Program-made: the position numbers and the translations under genes
Notes under the pieces: generated by a model
Told to the model about the DNA's origin: nothing
What the model saw: the letters and a program-made list of their open reading frames with translations, nothing else
Databases searched by the model: none
Origin: Pagrus major
Taxonomy: Eukaryota; Chordata; Actinopteri; Spariformes; Sparidae
DNA length: 64,000 nucleotides
Direction of reading: 5' to 3'
Assembly (NCBI RefSeq): GCF_040436345.1
Contig: NC_133216.1
Coordinates: forward strand, 16,857,610 to 16,921,609
Part shown: positions 14,901-24,832 of the stretch, one piece after another
Layout of the letters: the number at the start of each line of letters is the position of its first letter
How positions within the stretch are numbered: the stretch's first letter is position 1

Positions 14901-17900
14901 ATTCACTGGCAACACTACGGAAGTAGCAGGCTGCTCACACTGCACAGTGAAAAGTAATTGTAAGTTAGCTTGGAAGTGGACGGCCTAAAAAGGCCTGATC
15001 TTGGTTCACAACAGGCCTCAAAGTTGAAGATACTGCAGCTGATATTTTATAGAATTTAACCTTTATTAACAAGCAAGGGCTTACTCTTACCAAGGGCTAC
15101 TCAATTACAGCAAAAATCATATTCATGATTATTTTATATCTAGATTGAGAACATGATTATTTAACATGATTACTTATAGACTTCTGAAACATCATGCAGT
15201 TACTGAACTTTTTCAAGTAAAACTCTTTTTAACAGTGAATAAAACTTTCCATCAGCTTTGTGTATAACTTAACAGAAAAACAATTAAAAAATCCATTTAT
15301 TGTAATAACAAAAAATAAGAATAATATAATATATAATAAATCTAAAGACTTATGTTATATATGTTGTGTATTATAATGCCCGTTTTAGATGGTAAACAAA
15401 ATATGATAAAAGATACATATAACTCTTTTGACTTTTTTGGCCACTCCAAGCACCAGTACAGTCACAGCAATGATAGAGGTGCAACCAAATCCATTTGGTA
15501 GCTGCCTTGATCAGGTTTTCAGAAACGACAGCTCACTTGACTGCAGCATGTTCAACTAAAGTAAGTATTGGCTTTCAGGAAGGAGTGAAAGCGCAACCCT
15601 GTTCAGGAATGGGGTACGCTGGATTTATATCAGAAGACAAAACAACAGCTTCATTACAAAATGAAAGGAGCATAAAAACTGTTTTCATCTCAATCATCTT
15701 GTCATCATAATTGTTTGAAACGAAAATTTTAACTGAAAATACTATTTGATTCATCACCCAACCCTAATATTGCCCTAAACGTAAGTATGCTTGAGTTGCG
15801 AGTAAGAAATGCCTAGTTTTTAATGCTTGGATCTATTATATTATGGTTTCTCGACATGGCATTTTCAACACTTGTTGTAGTTAAACACTGGTTTCACAAT
15901 AATTTCCCTTTGAAACACGCAGTAACCTTTTCAAATAATAAAAGGGGTAAATAAATAAATAAGTAAAGGGTTTAAATGCACAAACACTGTATGATCTTAT
16001 CAAGTGAAAAAAACGGTTACCATATTTTGCAGCAAGCAAAACAACCACTGCCAACAAGATCTTATCGAAAAGATTGACCACAACTTATGCAATCATTAAC
16101 AGCAAACTCAACAGTCACCGTTGCTTGTTTTTTTACTTATGTTACTAATGTATTTATTATGTTGTACTCAGACTTAGAAACACCTACAAGGTCATGTTTC
16201 TCACAGATTAAACGTTAAACTGAAGTCGCTAACATATCACCAACTGTGTGCAGCAAGTGGTATCACATTAATGAATTATAATACAGTGAACTACATCGAC
16301 TCATACCATTTAATTGTCCAATAATATTTCTGTCATTGATTTGATAACTAGTTTAAATTTGCAGTGATATGTTTATATCACTGCAAATTTAAACTTCTTT
16401 TAATAGATTTAAAAAAAAGTTAATAGAAAACACAAACAATACTTATAGACAGACATAAAAGACATGAAGTAATGTGACAAATGTTTTGAGCTGTATTGGA
16501 TACTCAGCATATCCCCCAGAGTAACCGCCACTGCTGCTCACTACACTCTTAGCTGTAGCTATCTTTGGCTGCAACTGCCGTTAGCTAGTTAGCTCAGTTA
16601 GCCGTGCAGCTAATTGCCCTATCAGCTGACTGGGTTGGAGCAATGGGGGAGTGCTGGTGTTTTCAATGCCGGCAGTAGAACCGGGCTCGGCAGCATCCCA
16701 GTGGCTGAACACAGACTGAATCCCCAGTTTGATGACAGGAGATTCGGTATGGAGGCGATTTACGAGAGGAAGCTAATCACCAGCGTGGAAAAGCAGCTGG
16801 AATATTTGCACACTTACTCTGTGATTAAGGATCTATTTCAACCGAACCAGAGTTAGTGATTGTTGGAACAATGGAAAGACAAACCAAGACAGTTTTAGTG
16901 AGTTTTATATTGTTTTTCTGTGGAATTTTAATAAAGTGTATTTACAATGAAATAACAAGGCAATTAAGCTTGTCTGAATGTGGTAAAAGAGAGAAACATG
17001 AGAGTGTTTGATTGCATTTTTCTGTTTAATAAGGAAAATAGGTGAGAGACTATTTAATTTCTTGGTATTTTCTTGAGTTTATATTGTTTAGTTAGACTAA
17101 AAATGCTAACAGAGCTTGTGAAATGTAGCGAACACGCCTCTTGCATACATCTGCCTGTATACCAGACGATCGGACTTTGAGGTACAAAGTGGTATTATGA
17201 GACAGGAAGATCTGGTTAGCATGTTAGCTTTAACAGATATCTCTGCAACACGATACATAAACATCTTTGGGATAACGTCAAAACTGTTATTTCTTCATAT
17301 TCTGTTGAGAACGTTCGGTTTATGGCCATATCGTGCACACAGCACCTTTAACTCACATAATCTTAATAGATAGATCAACATCACAAGCACCAATACAAGT
17401 ATTAGAGTCAGGGAGACATGGTAATAGATGCAACACATGTGATCCCATCTGACGTCATAGTGTACAAAAAGAAAGTTTATAAATGTTTACCCACTTTAAG
17501 ACAGGAAAACTTCAGTACAAGTAACGAGGAGGACAGGAATGTGACTCAAGCTGGGGGGAGGGATGTCAAATAGATGTGGAAGTTTTCAGGTTAGGACCCC
17601 GACAGTCAGTTTGATGCTCGAGAACACCTCTTAAGAAGCCGTTCCTCCCTTCTAGCCTGAAAACAGCACATTCTTGACACATTCCAGGAAGCTTTCCTCT
17701 TGGATTTACTGTACAGACACAATGCCTCATCCCTTCCTGGAATGTAAATTGGTGATGAGATCATGCTCCTATATGTCCCCTCTGATGACACATCCCATTA
17801 ATAGCCATAGAGGAATCCTAAGAATTGCTCCAAGAAATACTATTAAGTGTACAAAACAGCGAACATGAGTCATACCAAAAGGACGTTTAAGTTAAAGGTC

Positions 17901-18362
17901 CTGTCTTAGTCACCGCTTAGCACATCTTGTTTCCTCCACAAAAGTGAATTACACAGTGGTACTGCTTTGTGACCTCTGTCAGCCCCAAGCAAAAGGTGGA
18001 CATTTGTTTTTTCAAGTGTCCCAACTCGGAGTGCAACTGTTTCACATTTGCTCGACAGCACACAAACCAAAACAAACACTCTCTAGAGCGAGATGCCTCC
18101 TCTTCCTACACCTCGCACGTAAGGAGACGAAGACAGTCAGTGGACAAAGACAAACAGACTGATTGGCACGTGCGCCTGGAGTCTCTCCTGCTCTCACACA
18201 CACAGACACGCACACACCCCCTCCTACCCACCCAAGCAGGCAGCGTGAATTGAAGTTCTAATCAAAATAAAGACAAAGAAGACACGCCCACTCCTGAGTG
18301 CAATAAGGGACATAAAGTCTGAGGGACACCCCTACCCCTACCATCGTACACACACACACACA

Positions 18363-18418
<56 letters not shown>

Positions 18419-21400
18419 GAGTACGAAAGACGACACAATTGCCGCCTTTCTCCCAGTCAGGCAACTCCGAAAGCATTCTGCTGTAGCAGAATAAAGCCAT
18501 GGATGGGAGGGTCTGTGACTAATTCTCCTCCCAGCGTTGTCCCGTTGGGAGGAGGGGGGTCGCCCTGCACCCTTTGATATCCCTGCATGTGCTCTTTCAG
18601 CCGCCCCCACTTTGTGAGAGCTGGAATAAAAGCAGACACAAAGCTTCCTGCTCCAATCCACACGCTGTCTCGGGGATGGGTAAGCGGGTAGAGGGGGAGA
18701 GGATGGGGGGGTCTTCCATTTAAATAGGCCAAACACCTGCTGGACTGAAGCCCTTACGCTCAAACACACTATTTCTCTCAAACCAGTGAGGCAAAGAGAC
18801 ATTTGGGTTGATACATCTATTCAGCTGCACTTTTGTATGAATGATTAAACATTGCTAATAATATGTGAGCGGAATGGATGCAGCAGAAGGCCATATATAA
18901 TGGGCTAAGAACAAAAAGGGAAAATTATGCAAAGTCTGGTTAGGTGGGCAGTCAGGTTGGGGTTGAGGATGTGGCAGTGGGGCTGATAAGATGAAACAAA
19001 ATAAGAAGTCAACATGGACTGGACACGGCACAAAAACAAGCAACGGCAATTGGGCTGGATCAGGAAAATGAATTCCCCGCACACGCACAAAAGCTAACAA
19101 ATGCCTTCATTTGGACAGCAACAGCCAACAAGCACCCTTTTGAGCCACCCCAATAGGCTTAGTAATCCATTCCAAAGTGGCAGCTGTCAGAAGAAAAGTT
19201 GCTCTGCCTCTCAGACGCGGTTGTGTGTGTCTGAAGTGGATTTGGGTCTTTCTGCCTGGATGGAGGAAGGAGGGGTAGCCAAGTGTCCGGCTGGCGCTCT
19301 GTTCAGGGTCGCCCTGTGAGCTCAGCAGGCTGCACTGAGCCTGAACAATCCTGCCCTGGGCTGGCCAGACAGGCACTACGCTGCTTCTCAATGAAATCAC
19401 CATGCTGTGTCCGCAGCATCCATAGGATTCAGGTTCCATGGGGATTAAATGGTCCAATCTGTCTCCACACATCCCAGACACTGGCATACTCTCATTTACT
19501 GGAGTAAGGGAAAGGCGGGACTACTTAAAAAGCTACTCGCCTCTAAGGATGATGTTTCATATAAAGTTCATGTTTCTCCAGAATATCATAAAGCTGTGAT
19601 GTAAAGCACAGAAAGTATGTAAGAGATGCTGTGTCCACAATCTTCATATGACTGTCTGTCTCCACACATAAAACAAAAATTGTACAACAAAATTGTAATA
19701 CTCTCATCCATTGTTTGGTCTTTCAAAAGGAAAGGTGGGAGGGATTCAAAAAGCTCAAAAATCCATTTTCACACAAAACTGATATTGTAGGTCAATGTTT
19801 GTCCAAAATATCATAAAACTGTGATGTAAAGCACAAAAGTATGTAAAAGACTCTGCGTCCACAATCTTCACATGATTCAAGTTGCACTGGAAGTTTATGG
19901 TCCAGTTTGTCCCAAATATTGTAATACTCTCATCCATTTTTTCGGTCTTTCAAAGCGGGGGTGGGGGGGAATCCAAAGCTTAAAAATCCATTTGCACACA
20001 AAACTGATCTTTCAAATAAAATGCATGCTTCTCCAGAATATCATAAAGCATTGATTGAGAGTACAAATGTACTTAAAAATCAATAAAACAACCATGCTGT
20101 GTGTGCACTTTCTATATAATTCAAATTCCATAGGGATTTATGGTCCAGTTTACACACATCCAAAATAAACTCTCAATATATACTCGCAATTATTGTCAGT
20201 CTTGAGGAGTGAAGCGTCAGAGGGACTCCATATATGTTTCTTCATAATGTAATCAAATATTTTCCAATATATTACAAAGTCATAATGCTACATCATAACA
20301 TGAGATTTTATAATCTACAAAACATGACTGCAAAGCCAAGTGTATTTCAAGTTCAGATATTAAAAAAAAAAAAAAACAAGAAAAAAAAAAAAAACATGGC
20401 TAAATGTACAACTACAAAACATGCAAATGCAGCTGTGCTTCAACCAAATAAGCTGTCCCCCCTCTGTGCTTGGACTGGGAGCACTGGAGCTGGTGGTAAA
20501 CATCCCCACACAGTGTACTCCCACTGCAATGAACGCATGCTGCTCATCATGAAGAAGGAAGATGGTAGTTCGCTAAGGCGAACACACCCCCACATCACAC
20601 GGTCCGTCAAGAAGGGGCTCGTTGTTATTGTAGCCAGCCCTGCATGCGCACTGTCACTAGCAAGTCTCGCTTCTGGGATAAAAAAAAAAAAAAAACGAGG
20701 CCAATTCAGACACCAAAACCCTGTCGATATACTGTTATTACCGCTCCAACGCTGACGGGAGTGCTTTTGAGTGCGTGTCTGTGTATCAGACGTCACCTCC
20801 GAGCCTTATAAACCCGATATTATTTTGGTACTAGCTACGTACTGGCTGTGTAGAGAAGGGGAAAACATGTCCACCTCCCATTTTCCTATGCATCAGCAAT
20901 AGCCCCGATGGCTAGCGTGGCGTAGTGCGTAGCATGGTAGCTGCCCTAGCCTAACACCTAACCAGCAATGGAAATGATTTAGTTTTGTGGATGAGTTACG
21001 CCAACTTTAGCTACGATGCTTTAACCCGCTACGTAGCAGTATGCTGGCCGGAGGTAAACACAGCCACCTCCGGAGTAAACCTGCAACTTTGCATCGCTTA
21101 CGCCGGGAGAGTAATGGTGTAGTTTTAGCTGTGAGATGTAGACAGCTAGCCTGCGAGCTAACCAATCAGCTATGTTAGCCAAGCCTGGCTGGCTGGCTGG
21201 ATGGTTGGCACCTCGCTGCAAACAGCCAGCCCGCGGGTTGTAAATACGAAGCTAATTAGCCGACACAGATTATCGTGTAGGAAATGTGGAAGCGAGCAAA
21301 GTGGACGGCGAGCAGCCATTTCTCGGAGACGGTGCAGACGGACGCTAAGTTCACGTTAGCTAATCACAAACCACAATTGTGTACTCTCGCCTCCTTCAAG

Positions 21401-22432
21401 TTGACATGTCTTGTTTTCAAACACATTACACGCTACCCTCAAGGTCCCGTGCTATTACACCACTAAGAAAGGTCGTCGTGATAAACACAGATGCTCAAAT
21501 CCTATTCTGCTGTCGGAAATGTGTATTAATGCTAATACGGGACGATAACTTTTACTGTGTGTTGATGTACATGAATATGAAGGCATCATGTCCAGCCTTG
21601 AAGGCTACACTCAAAGCTAATGTCAAGTAGCTAACTAGTAAACCAGCTGTAACTGCTCAATAACACAGTCCATCTTTGTCACCAAATGTGCGAGTACATG
21701 TGCCATGTGTTGACCGCACCGTAGCGTCGCAACTAACAAGTTAGCACCGGGATTTCTTCAGTGTTTTGATGGTTAGCTAGCGTTAGCATCAGTGCATCCT
21801 GACTGAGTGGATGTAGCCTAGTCCTCACACTCCACTGAGCTAAAGAAAACTTTCTCCCCAAGCAGGACTGTCGAGACCGTAAATCTCGATCATCGTTTGG
21901 CGTCCGCGTTGTTTTCTAACTCCGGCTGGCCGCTGTAACGCGTTACTGTGGACTTTAAGGCCACACAGCCAACTCAAAGTTAACTGAGCATCCTGGAAAT
22001 GACAAGTTTGCTCACAGCCACACTTCACGTTAAAAGGAGGAGGAAAAGATGGTCAGCGTTTGGGCAGAGAAGGAGACCCAGTTAGCTCCTCGTCTCAAAA
22101 TGTGACGAGAAATGCTCTCCGGGTCCACCGTCCCCCCCTGCGCCTCCACAACCACCCGGGCTGCCCCTGTCCGGTCCGGTGCTTACCTCCCCGCTGCTCG
22201 AGTCACTCGATTCCCCCAAAACATCCCGAAATTTCTGCAGGTTGCTCCCGATAACCGAAGAGACCTGTAGTGCAGCATCAAACCCGGGTCCGAGCCCAGC
22301 TGCGTTGGGGTGGGCTCCCGAGACACTCCGCAGAGAGGCAGTAACCCTGATTCGGCCCGCTCTCCTCCCGGTACCGGAGTTGCTGCTCCCTCCGGGCCGA
22401 GCGGGGAACCGCCACCGACAGCTGTGCGCCAT
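853..22432 (-). CDS. kmt2a: Histone-lysine N-methyltransferase 2A (MLL1), 5' twelve coding exons, partial
   Basis: KMT2A methylates histone H3 lysine 4 in the nucleus within a menin/WDR5/RBBP5/ASH2L complex and maintains Hox expression. Coding exons read on the minus strand: 22432-22187, 10290-10218, 10118-6727, 6138-5961, 4643-4415, 4282-3588, 3505-3432, 3330-3091, 2990-2844, 1680-1582, 1270-1150, 966-853, with consistent phases (about 1869 codons). In order they give the menin-binding motif, AT-hooks, conserved speckle-localisation blocks, the CXXC zinc finger and PHD1 into the following PHD fingers. Blocks such as QFIMPVVS, SILREPTFRWTSL and QESDSSETSVRGPRIKHVCR match human KMT2A better than KMT2B. 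The start MAHSCRWRFPARPG is the known N-terminus of the family. The 3' half, with bromodomain, FYRN/FYRC and SET, is outside the window. Confidence 0.96.
1681..2843 (-). other. kmt2a: kmt2a intron
   Basis: Intron between the 147-bp PHD1 exon and the following exon. It holds a poly-T tract at about 2468-2492. A 93-codon plus-strand ORF at 1929-2210 has no recognisable domain. Nothing else is seen. Confidence 0.8.
3091..3505 (-). CDS. kmt2a: kmt2a exons 7-8: linker into PHD1
   Basis: Exon 7 (3505-3432, 74 bp) encodes ESKQLKKPPSRAVPPSPKQR, matching the human block around EQSKQKKVAPRPS. Exon 8 (3330-3091) encodes STLNWLSTPS and then DGVHRIRVDFKRDHDVEKVW. It ends at the first zinc ligands of PHD1 (VLCFLCASSG). 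The exon 8 acceptor is my least certain border: the AG at 3331-3332 follows a pyrimidine tract with some purines between. Both exons are in frame with their neighbours. Confidence 0.87.
3588..4643 (-). CDS. kmt2a: kmt2a exons 5-6: CXXC zinc finger and Ser-rich linker
   Basis: Exon 5 is 4643-4415 and exon 6 is 4282-3588. Together they encode the CXXC domain, which binds unmethylated CpG DNA. It reads GRRSRRCGQCSGCQVPEDCG, then CTNCLDKPKFGG, then KKQCCKMRKCQNLQW, with all eight zinc cysteines present. The codon AA|G is split across the intron. Exon 6 continues as a Lys-, Pro- and Ser-rich linker with a serine run of about 21 at 3786-3850 and Gln-rich stretches. Chromosomal translocations truncate the human gene downstream of this region. 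Confidence 0.95.
4644..5960 (-). other. kmt2a: kmt2a intron
   Basis: A 1.3-kb AT-rich intron before the CXXC exon. I see no gene, RNA or clear transposon in it. Confidence 0.8.
5961..6138 (-). CDS. kmt2a: kmt2a coding exon 4
   Basis: This 178-bp exon encodes GQESDSSETSVRGPRIKHVC and continues through PDDMPTLSALPWEEREKI. That segment is almost identical in human KMT2A just before the CXXC finger. The acceptor is at 6139-6140 and the donor GTGAGG at 5955-5960. The last base, G, joins AT of the next exon to make the Asp of NDDKSS. Confidence 0.95.
6139..6726 (-). other. kmt2a: kmt2a intron
   Basis: Short intron between the large exon 3 and exon 4, with consensus GT-AG ends (GTCAGT donor at 6721-6726). 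Nothing else is recognised. Confidence 0.8.
6727..10118 (-). CDS. kmt2a: kmt2a large coding exon 3: AT-hooks and speckle-targeting region
   Basis: This 3.4-kb exon encodes about 1130 residues. AT-hook cores, which bind the minor groove of AT-rich DNA, are visible: KPRGRPP near composite residue 115, LPGRPPG near 160, RRGRPPS near 171 and RRRRGRPPS near 268. An alanine run of about 15 follows. The block KPVRIVPSCKRTDATIAKQL and the blocks around QFIMPVVS and FRWTSL are conserved in vertebrate KMT2A. Ser/Pro-rich low-complexity sequence separates them. The exon is longer than I recall for mammals (about 2.6 kb), mainly through Ser/Pro expansions. The acceptor is a NAGNAG tandem (10115 or 10118), and both choices keep frame. 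The long plus-strand ORF across it is an antisense shadow. Confidence 0.95.
10218..10290 (-). CDS. kmt2a: kmt2a coding exon 2
   Basis: This 73-bp exon reads EEAFGGFGTVAEQKRIQ and onward. It corresponds to the acidic/FGFG-type block (human DEQFLGFGSDEEV) that follows the Ser-Gly-Glu end of exon 1. It has a TAG acceptor at 10291-10292 and a GTAAAC donor at 10212-10217. It ends in phase 1, and the extra G completes an Ala or Gly codon at the start of the next exon. Confidence 0.85.
11518..12352. repeat. Diverged direct repeat pair about 720 bp apart
   Basis: Segments 11518-11634 and 12238-12352 share an order of motifs: GGTTAG, CTTAGC, CTTCTAAAGC, GTCAGTAAA, ATGATAT, TTTGGTA, GCACAGGAA and ATCACCC. 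They read in the same orientation. They are either two copies of an old dispersed element or a duplicated intron piece. The intervening 600 bp shows no gene. Confidence 0.55.
16351..16394. repeat. Perfect hairpin with 20-bp arms
   Basis: GTTTAAATTTGCAGTGATAT at 16351-16370 is followed by a four-base loop GTTT and then its exact reverse complement at 16375-16394. No mobile-element ends flank it that I can see. Confidence 0.9.
18345..18416. repeat. CA dinucleotide microsatellite
   Basis: About 35 CA units with one ACCCAC interruption near 18364. It lies in kmt2a intron 1. Confidence 0.95.
19385..20200. repeat. Four diverged tandem units of about 225-240 bp
   Basis: A recurrent block appears around 19400, 19625, 19850 and 20090. 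Its parts are a CTGTGTCC-type start, a CATATGATTCAAGTTCCAT-type segment, GGTCCAGTTTG, ACTCTCATCCATT, GTCTTTCAAA, an AAATCCATTTGCACACAAA-type segment, TCTCCAGAATATCATAAAGC and AAAGCACAAA. Copies differ by substitutions and small indels, so this is an old tandem amplification inside intron 1. No coding potential is seen. Confidence 0.7.
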
Positions 22433-22620
22433 TTTACACTCTCTGCCTGTCTGTGACTGCCCTGCGATCGGAGATACCTCGGTGGGCGGAACCCTAACCC
22501 AGCACTCCACATAAACAACCTCTACCACAGCGCTGCGCTCTCACTGGCCGACACATCGTTATGCATGTTGCGGGGCGGAACCGAAGAAACCCCGACAATG
22601 CATTTTCTCAGCGGCCCTAT
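22040..22620 (-). promoter_or_regulatory. kmt2a: CpG-rich kmt2a exon 1 and promoter side
   Basis: Base composition shifts to GC- and CpG-rich around exon 1 and just upstream of the ATG. A GC-box-like GGGCGG lies near 22482. No TATA box is evident, which fits a CpG-island promoter. The transcription start cannot be fixed from sequence alone. Confidence 0.55.
22187..22432 (-). CDS. kmt2a: kmt2a coding exon 1: N-terminus with menin-binding motif
   Basis: This exon encodes 82 residues, starting MAHSCRWRFPARPG. The RWRFPARPG core is the high-affinity menin-binding motif of MLL1. Further on, GPGFDAALQVSSVIGSNL matches the conserved human block after the Gly/Ala/Ser-rich spacer, but the fish spacer is much shorter than in mammals. 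The exon ends in GAG followed by a GTAAGC donor at 22186, in phase 0. It lies in CpG-rich sequence, as expected for a first exon next to its promoter. Confidence 0.95.
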
Positions 22621-22907
22621 TCAGGCTCTGCATGGCTGAATCCAAATCAGGTTCAGGGGCTTTGCCCGGGAAAGGAGGCTCGCACTTGAATCACAAGGAA
22701 GGACGAGACCGTTAGCTTGCAGAGTGCTTTATTAAACAAGGAAAGTAAAAGCTTTTTTTTTAATATAAGCAGTCAAATTCAGACATAATTTGTCTGTAAA
22801 AGCAAGGTTGTATATTGTAATAGTCACCTGTAATTATGTACTAAAGCAGAGGTGTACTCTCAGCAACACAACGCCACCCTCACTAACAACTTTTCACAAC
22901 AGAAATT

Positions 22908-23571
22908 GTCTTTTGTAGTTTTGGAGAAGAAATTTAAACTCAGAATTTTAATTTTTACTTTATTAATGAGGCAATAATACAAACTCAGACTCTTTTTTTC
23001 TTCTTCCATAACTGATTAAAGGAGCCCTTCTCAAAGGTGGCAGGGTCCGCCAAATATAAGCAAAGTAAAACAGTATGAAATTGTGTCGTCCTTTAAGGTC
23101 AGTTTGTTTATTCAGTTAGGAAAACGAAGAGAGTTTGTTTATTTAAATCAAATCAAATTAATTTTTTTTATATAGCCCAAAAGTGGGCTTTACAAACCGT
23201 ACAGTAAAAACGTCATCTTCTGTCTTTAGACCCTCGATTCGAGTGAGGAAAAACTTGCCACGTTGAGAAAAAACAGGGGAAAAGAGAGATGGAAGAAACC
23301 TAAGCAAGAGCCACAGAGGAGGGATCCCTCTCCCAGGACAGACAGACAGAACAATAAAATCACAATTTAAAAATTGCATTGACAGAATATCTGATACAAA
23401 ATATAATATATGTAAAGTTTGTGGATCCAGGAGACGACTGAGCAGGCCGAGGCATCGCCACGCGGTGCCCTAGCCACACAACCTTTGGTTTGTTTAGGCG
23501 TAAAAAAATCAATGAAGATCTTTCGCTGCTGATTAAAATGTCTGCAACAAAACTACACAGTGCACCTTTAG
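22908..23571 (-). mobile_element. Inverted-repeat (MITE-like) element, copy A, split by another insertion
   Basis: The low end has the TIR GTAGTTTTGGAGAAGAAATTT, and the high end has AACTACACAGTGCACCTTTA, its partner in opposite sense. The body (GGTGGCAGGGTCCGCCAAAT and following) matches copies at 24478, 40141 and 43040. Between about 23150 and 23470 the copy is interrupted by a foreign fragment. It has no transposase, so it is non-autonomous. Confidence 0.7.
23155..23470. mobile_element. Fish retroelement 3'-tail-like fragment nested in copy A
   Basis: Motifs TATATAGCCC, GGGCTTTACA, TTAGACCCTCG and GAGGAGGGATCCCTCTCCCA are characteristic of a widespread teleost non-LTR retroelement or SINE 3' region. 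The exact family (L2/Maui or RTE type) is uncertain. It interrupts the surrounding MITE-like copy, so it inserted later. Confidence 0.55.
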
Positions 23572-24477
23572 AACTGCTATGAAAATACACAAAAAAATAA
23601 AGGCCATCAGAAAATACAGTTCTCTCTGAGGAATAGGGAGTCGCAACAAGATCTAGATCTCACCTGCTACCTAAGAAACAACTCACAGTGGACGCTCTTT
23701 GTGTAGTTGACTTTTTTTTTTAACCTAATTTGTTTTCATTATTTTCCCACGTAACCTTCATTATTTTATGCTACTCAAAATTAGTTAGGGATATTGGGAT
23801 ATGGGTACATATATGCATGTGCATGGATATGCATAAAAGTCAAATGTGTCGCATTATCTGTTTTAAGTTTAATTTTAACAATAAAACAATTCAGTGTGTT
23901 TGATGACAGTTGCCTTTATGAACCCGTGACAATGCTGAATGAGTAATAAAAATGTGTTTTAAAACGCAATAAGATTAAGGTTTGAAAATTAGGCATAGCT
24001 ACCTTATTTGTTATACTGTAACATAAGATATCTTTTACCTTGAAAAACAAATAACATAATATTACACCGTAGTACTACCTTATTAATTTACATGTACAGT
24101 ACTGAAAGTCATACTCATATTCAGGACAACTCAATTAAACACACAGTATGTAATATCTGCCTCTAGAGGTCTCTCAATCTAAACAAAACAAGATATACAG
24201 TAAGTGGTGTGAGTTGTTCTCTTCATTGTTCAGATGTGATAAGTTTTAGTCACGTTATCTTTAGAAACGTTCATCGAGTCCCTCACGCACTTTCCTGACC
24301 CTCTTGGTAGTTATAGCAACAGGCAATCAACTTTACCTTGAATAAAATGACAGATTTCTCTGAACATTTTTGGAAACATTTGGGATAATTAAGTAATCAA
24401 CTCAACAAAATATAGAACAATTTCTAAAAAAAACATATTATATCTCTAAAGGTTATATATATGTGAGATTGTGAATT

Positions 24478-24832
24478 TTAAAGGTTTGCTATGTAGTTTT
24501 AGGGAAGAAATTTTGATCAGAAGAGAAAGATCTTCATGGACTGATTTGTTTATGCCTGAACAAACTAAAATAAAAAAGACCGTCATTTTCATGACTGAAT
24601 AAACAAACTGACCTTAAAGGACAACACAGTTTCATACTGTTTCACTTTGTTTATATGTGGCGGACCCTGCCACCTTTCTAGCTTCAGTGATCAGGGGACT
24701 TTATTTTCCACAGCTTGTTTATTCAGTTATGGAAAAAAATAATATTTCTTAGTTTGTATTACCTCATTAATATTGTGAATATTAAATTTTGAGTTTGGAT
24801 TTCCTCTCCAAAACTACATGGTTCCCCTTTAA
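24478..24832 (+). mobile_element. MITE-like element, copy B
   Basis: This 355-bp unit starts TTAAAGGTTTGCTATGTAG and ends CTACATGGTTCCCCTTTAA, so its ends are inverted repeats. It is internally AT-rich with TGACCTTAAAGGACAACAC and GGCGGACCCTGCCACC blocks. It has no ORF. The superfamily is unassigned; TTAA at both edges may be the target duplication. Confidence 0.75.

Larger units (their letters stand above)
10291..22186 (-). other. kmt2a: kmt2a intron 1 (about 11.9 kb)
   Basis: Long first intron, typical of KMT2 genes. It holds a diverged repeat pair (11518-11634 and 12238-12352), a perfect 20-bp-arm hairpin (16351-16394), a CA microsatellite (18345-18416), four diverged tandem units (about 19385-20200) and A-runs near 20360 and 20682. 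It becomes CpG-richer toward exon 1, from about 20.7 kb. Short ORFs at 13180-13960 and 16614-16856 show no family resemblance. The second sits in sequence that looks repeat-derived. Confidence 0.8.

Noticed and set aside
16614-16856. 80-codon plus-strand ORF in kmt2a intron 1
   Set aside because: No domain is recognised, and the context of TTAGCTAGTTAGCT words looks repeat-derived.
20234-20755. 173-codon plus-strand ORF
   Set aside because: It crosses two A-runs giving lysine strings and has no recognisable domain; probably chance.
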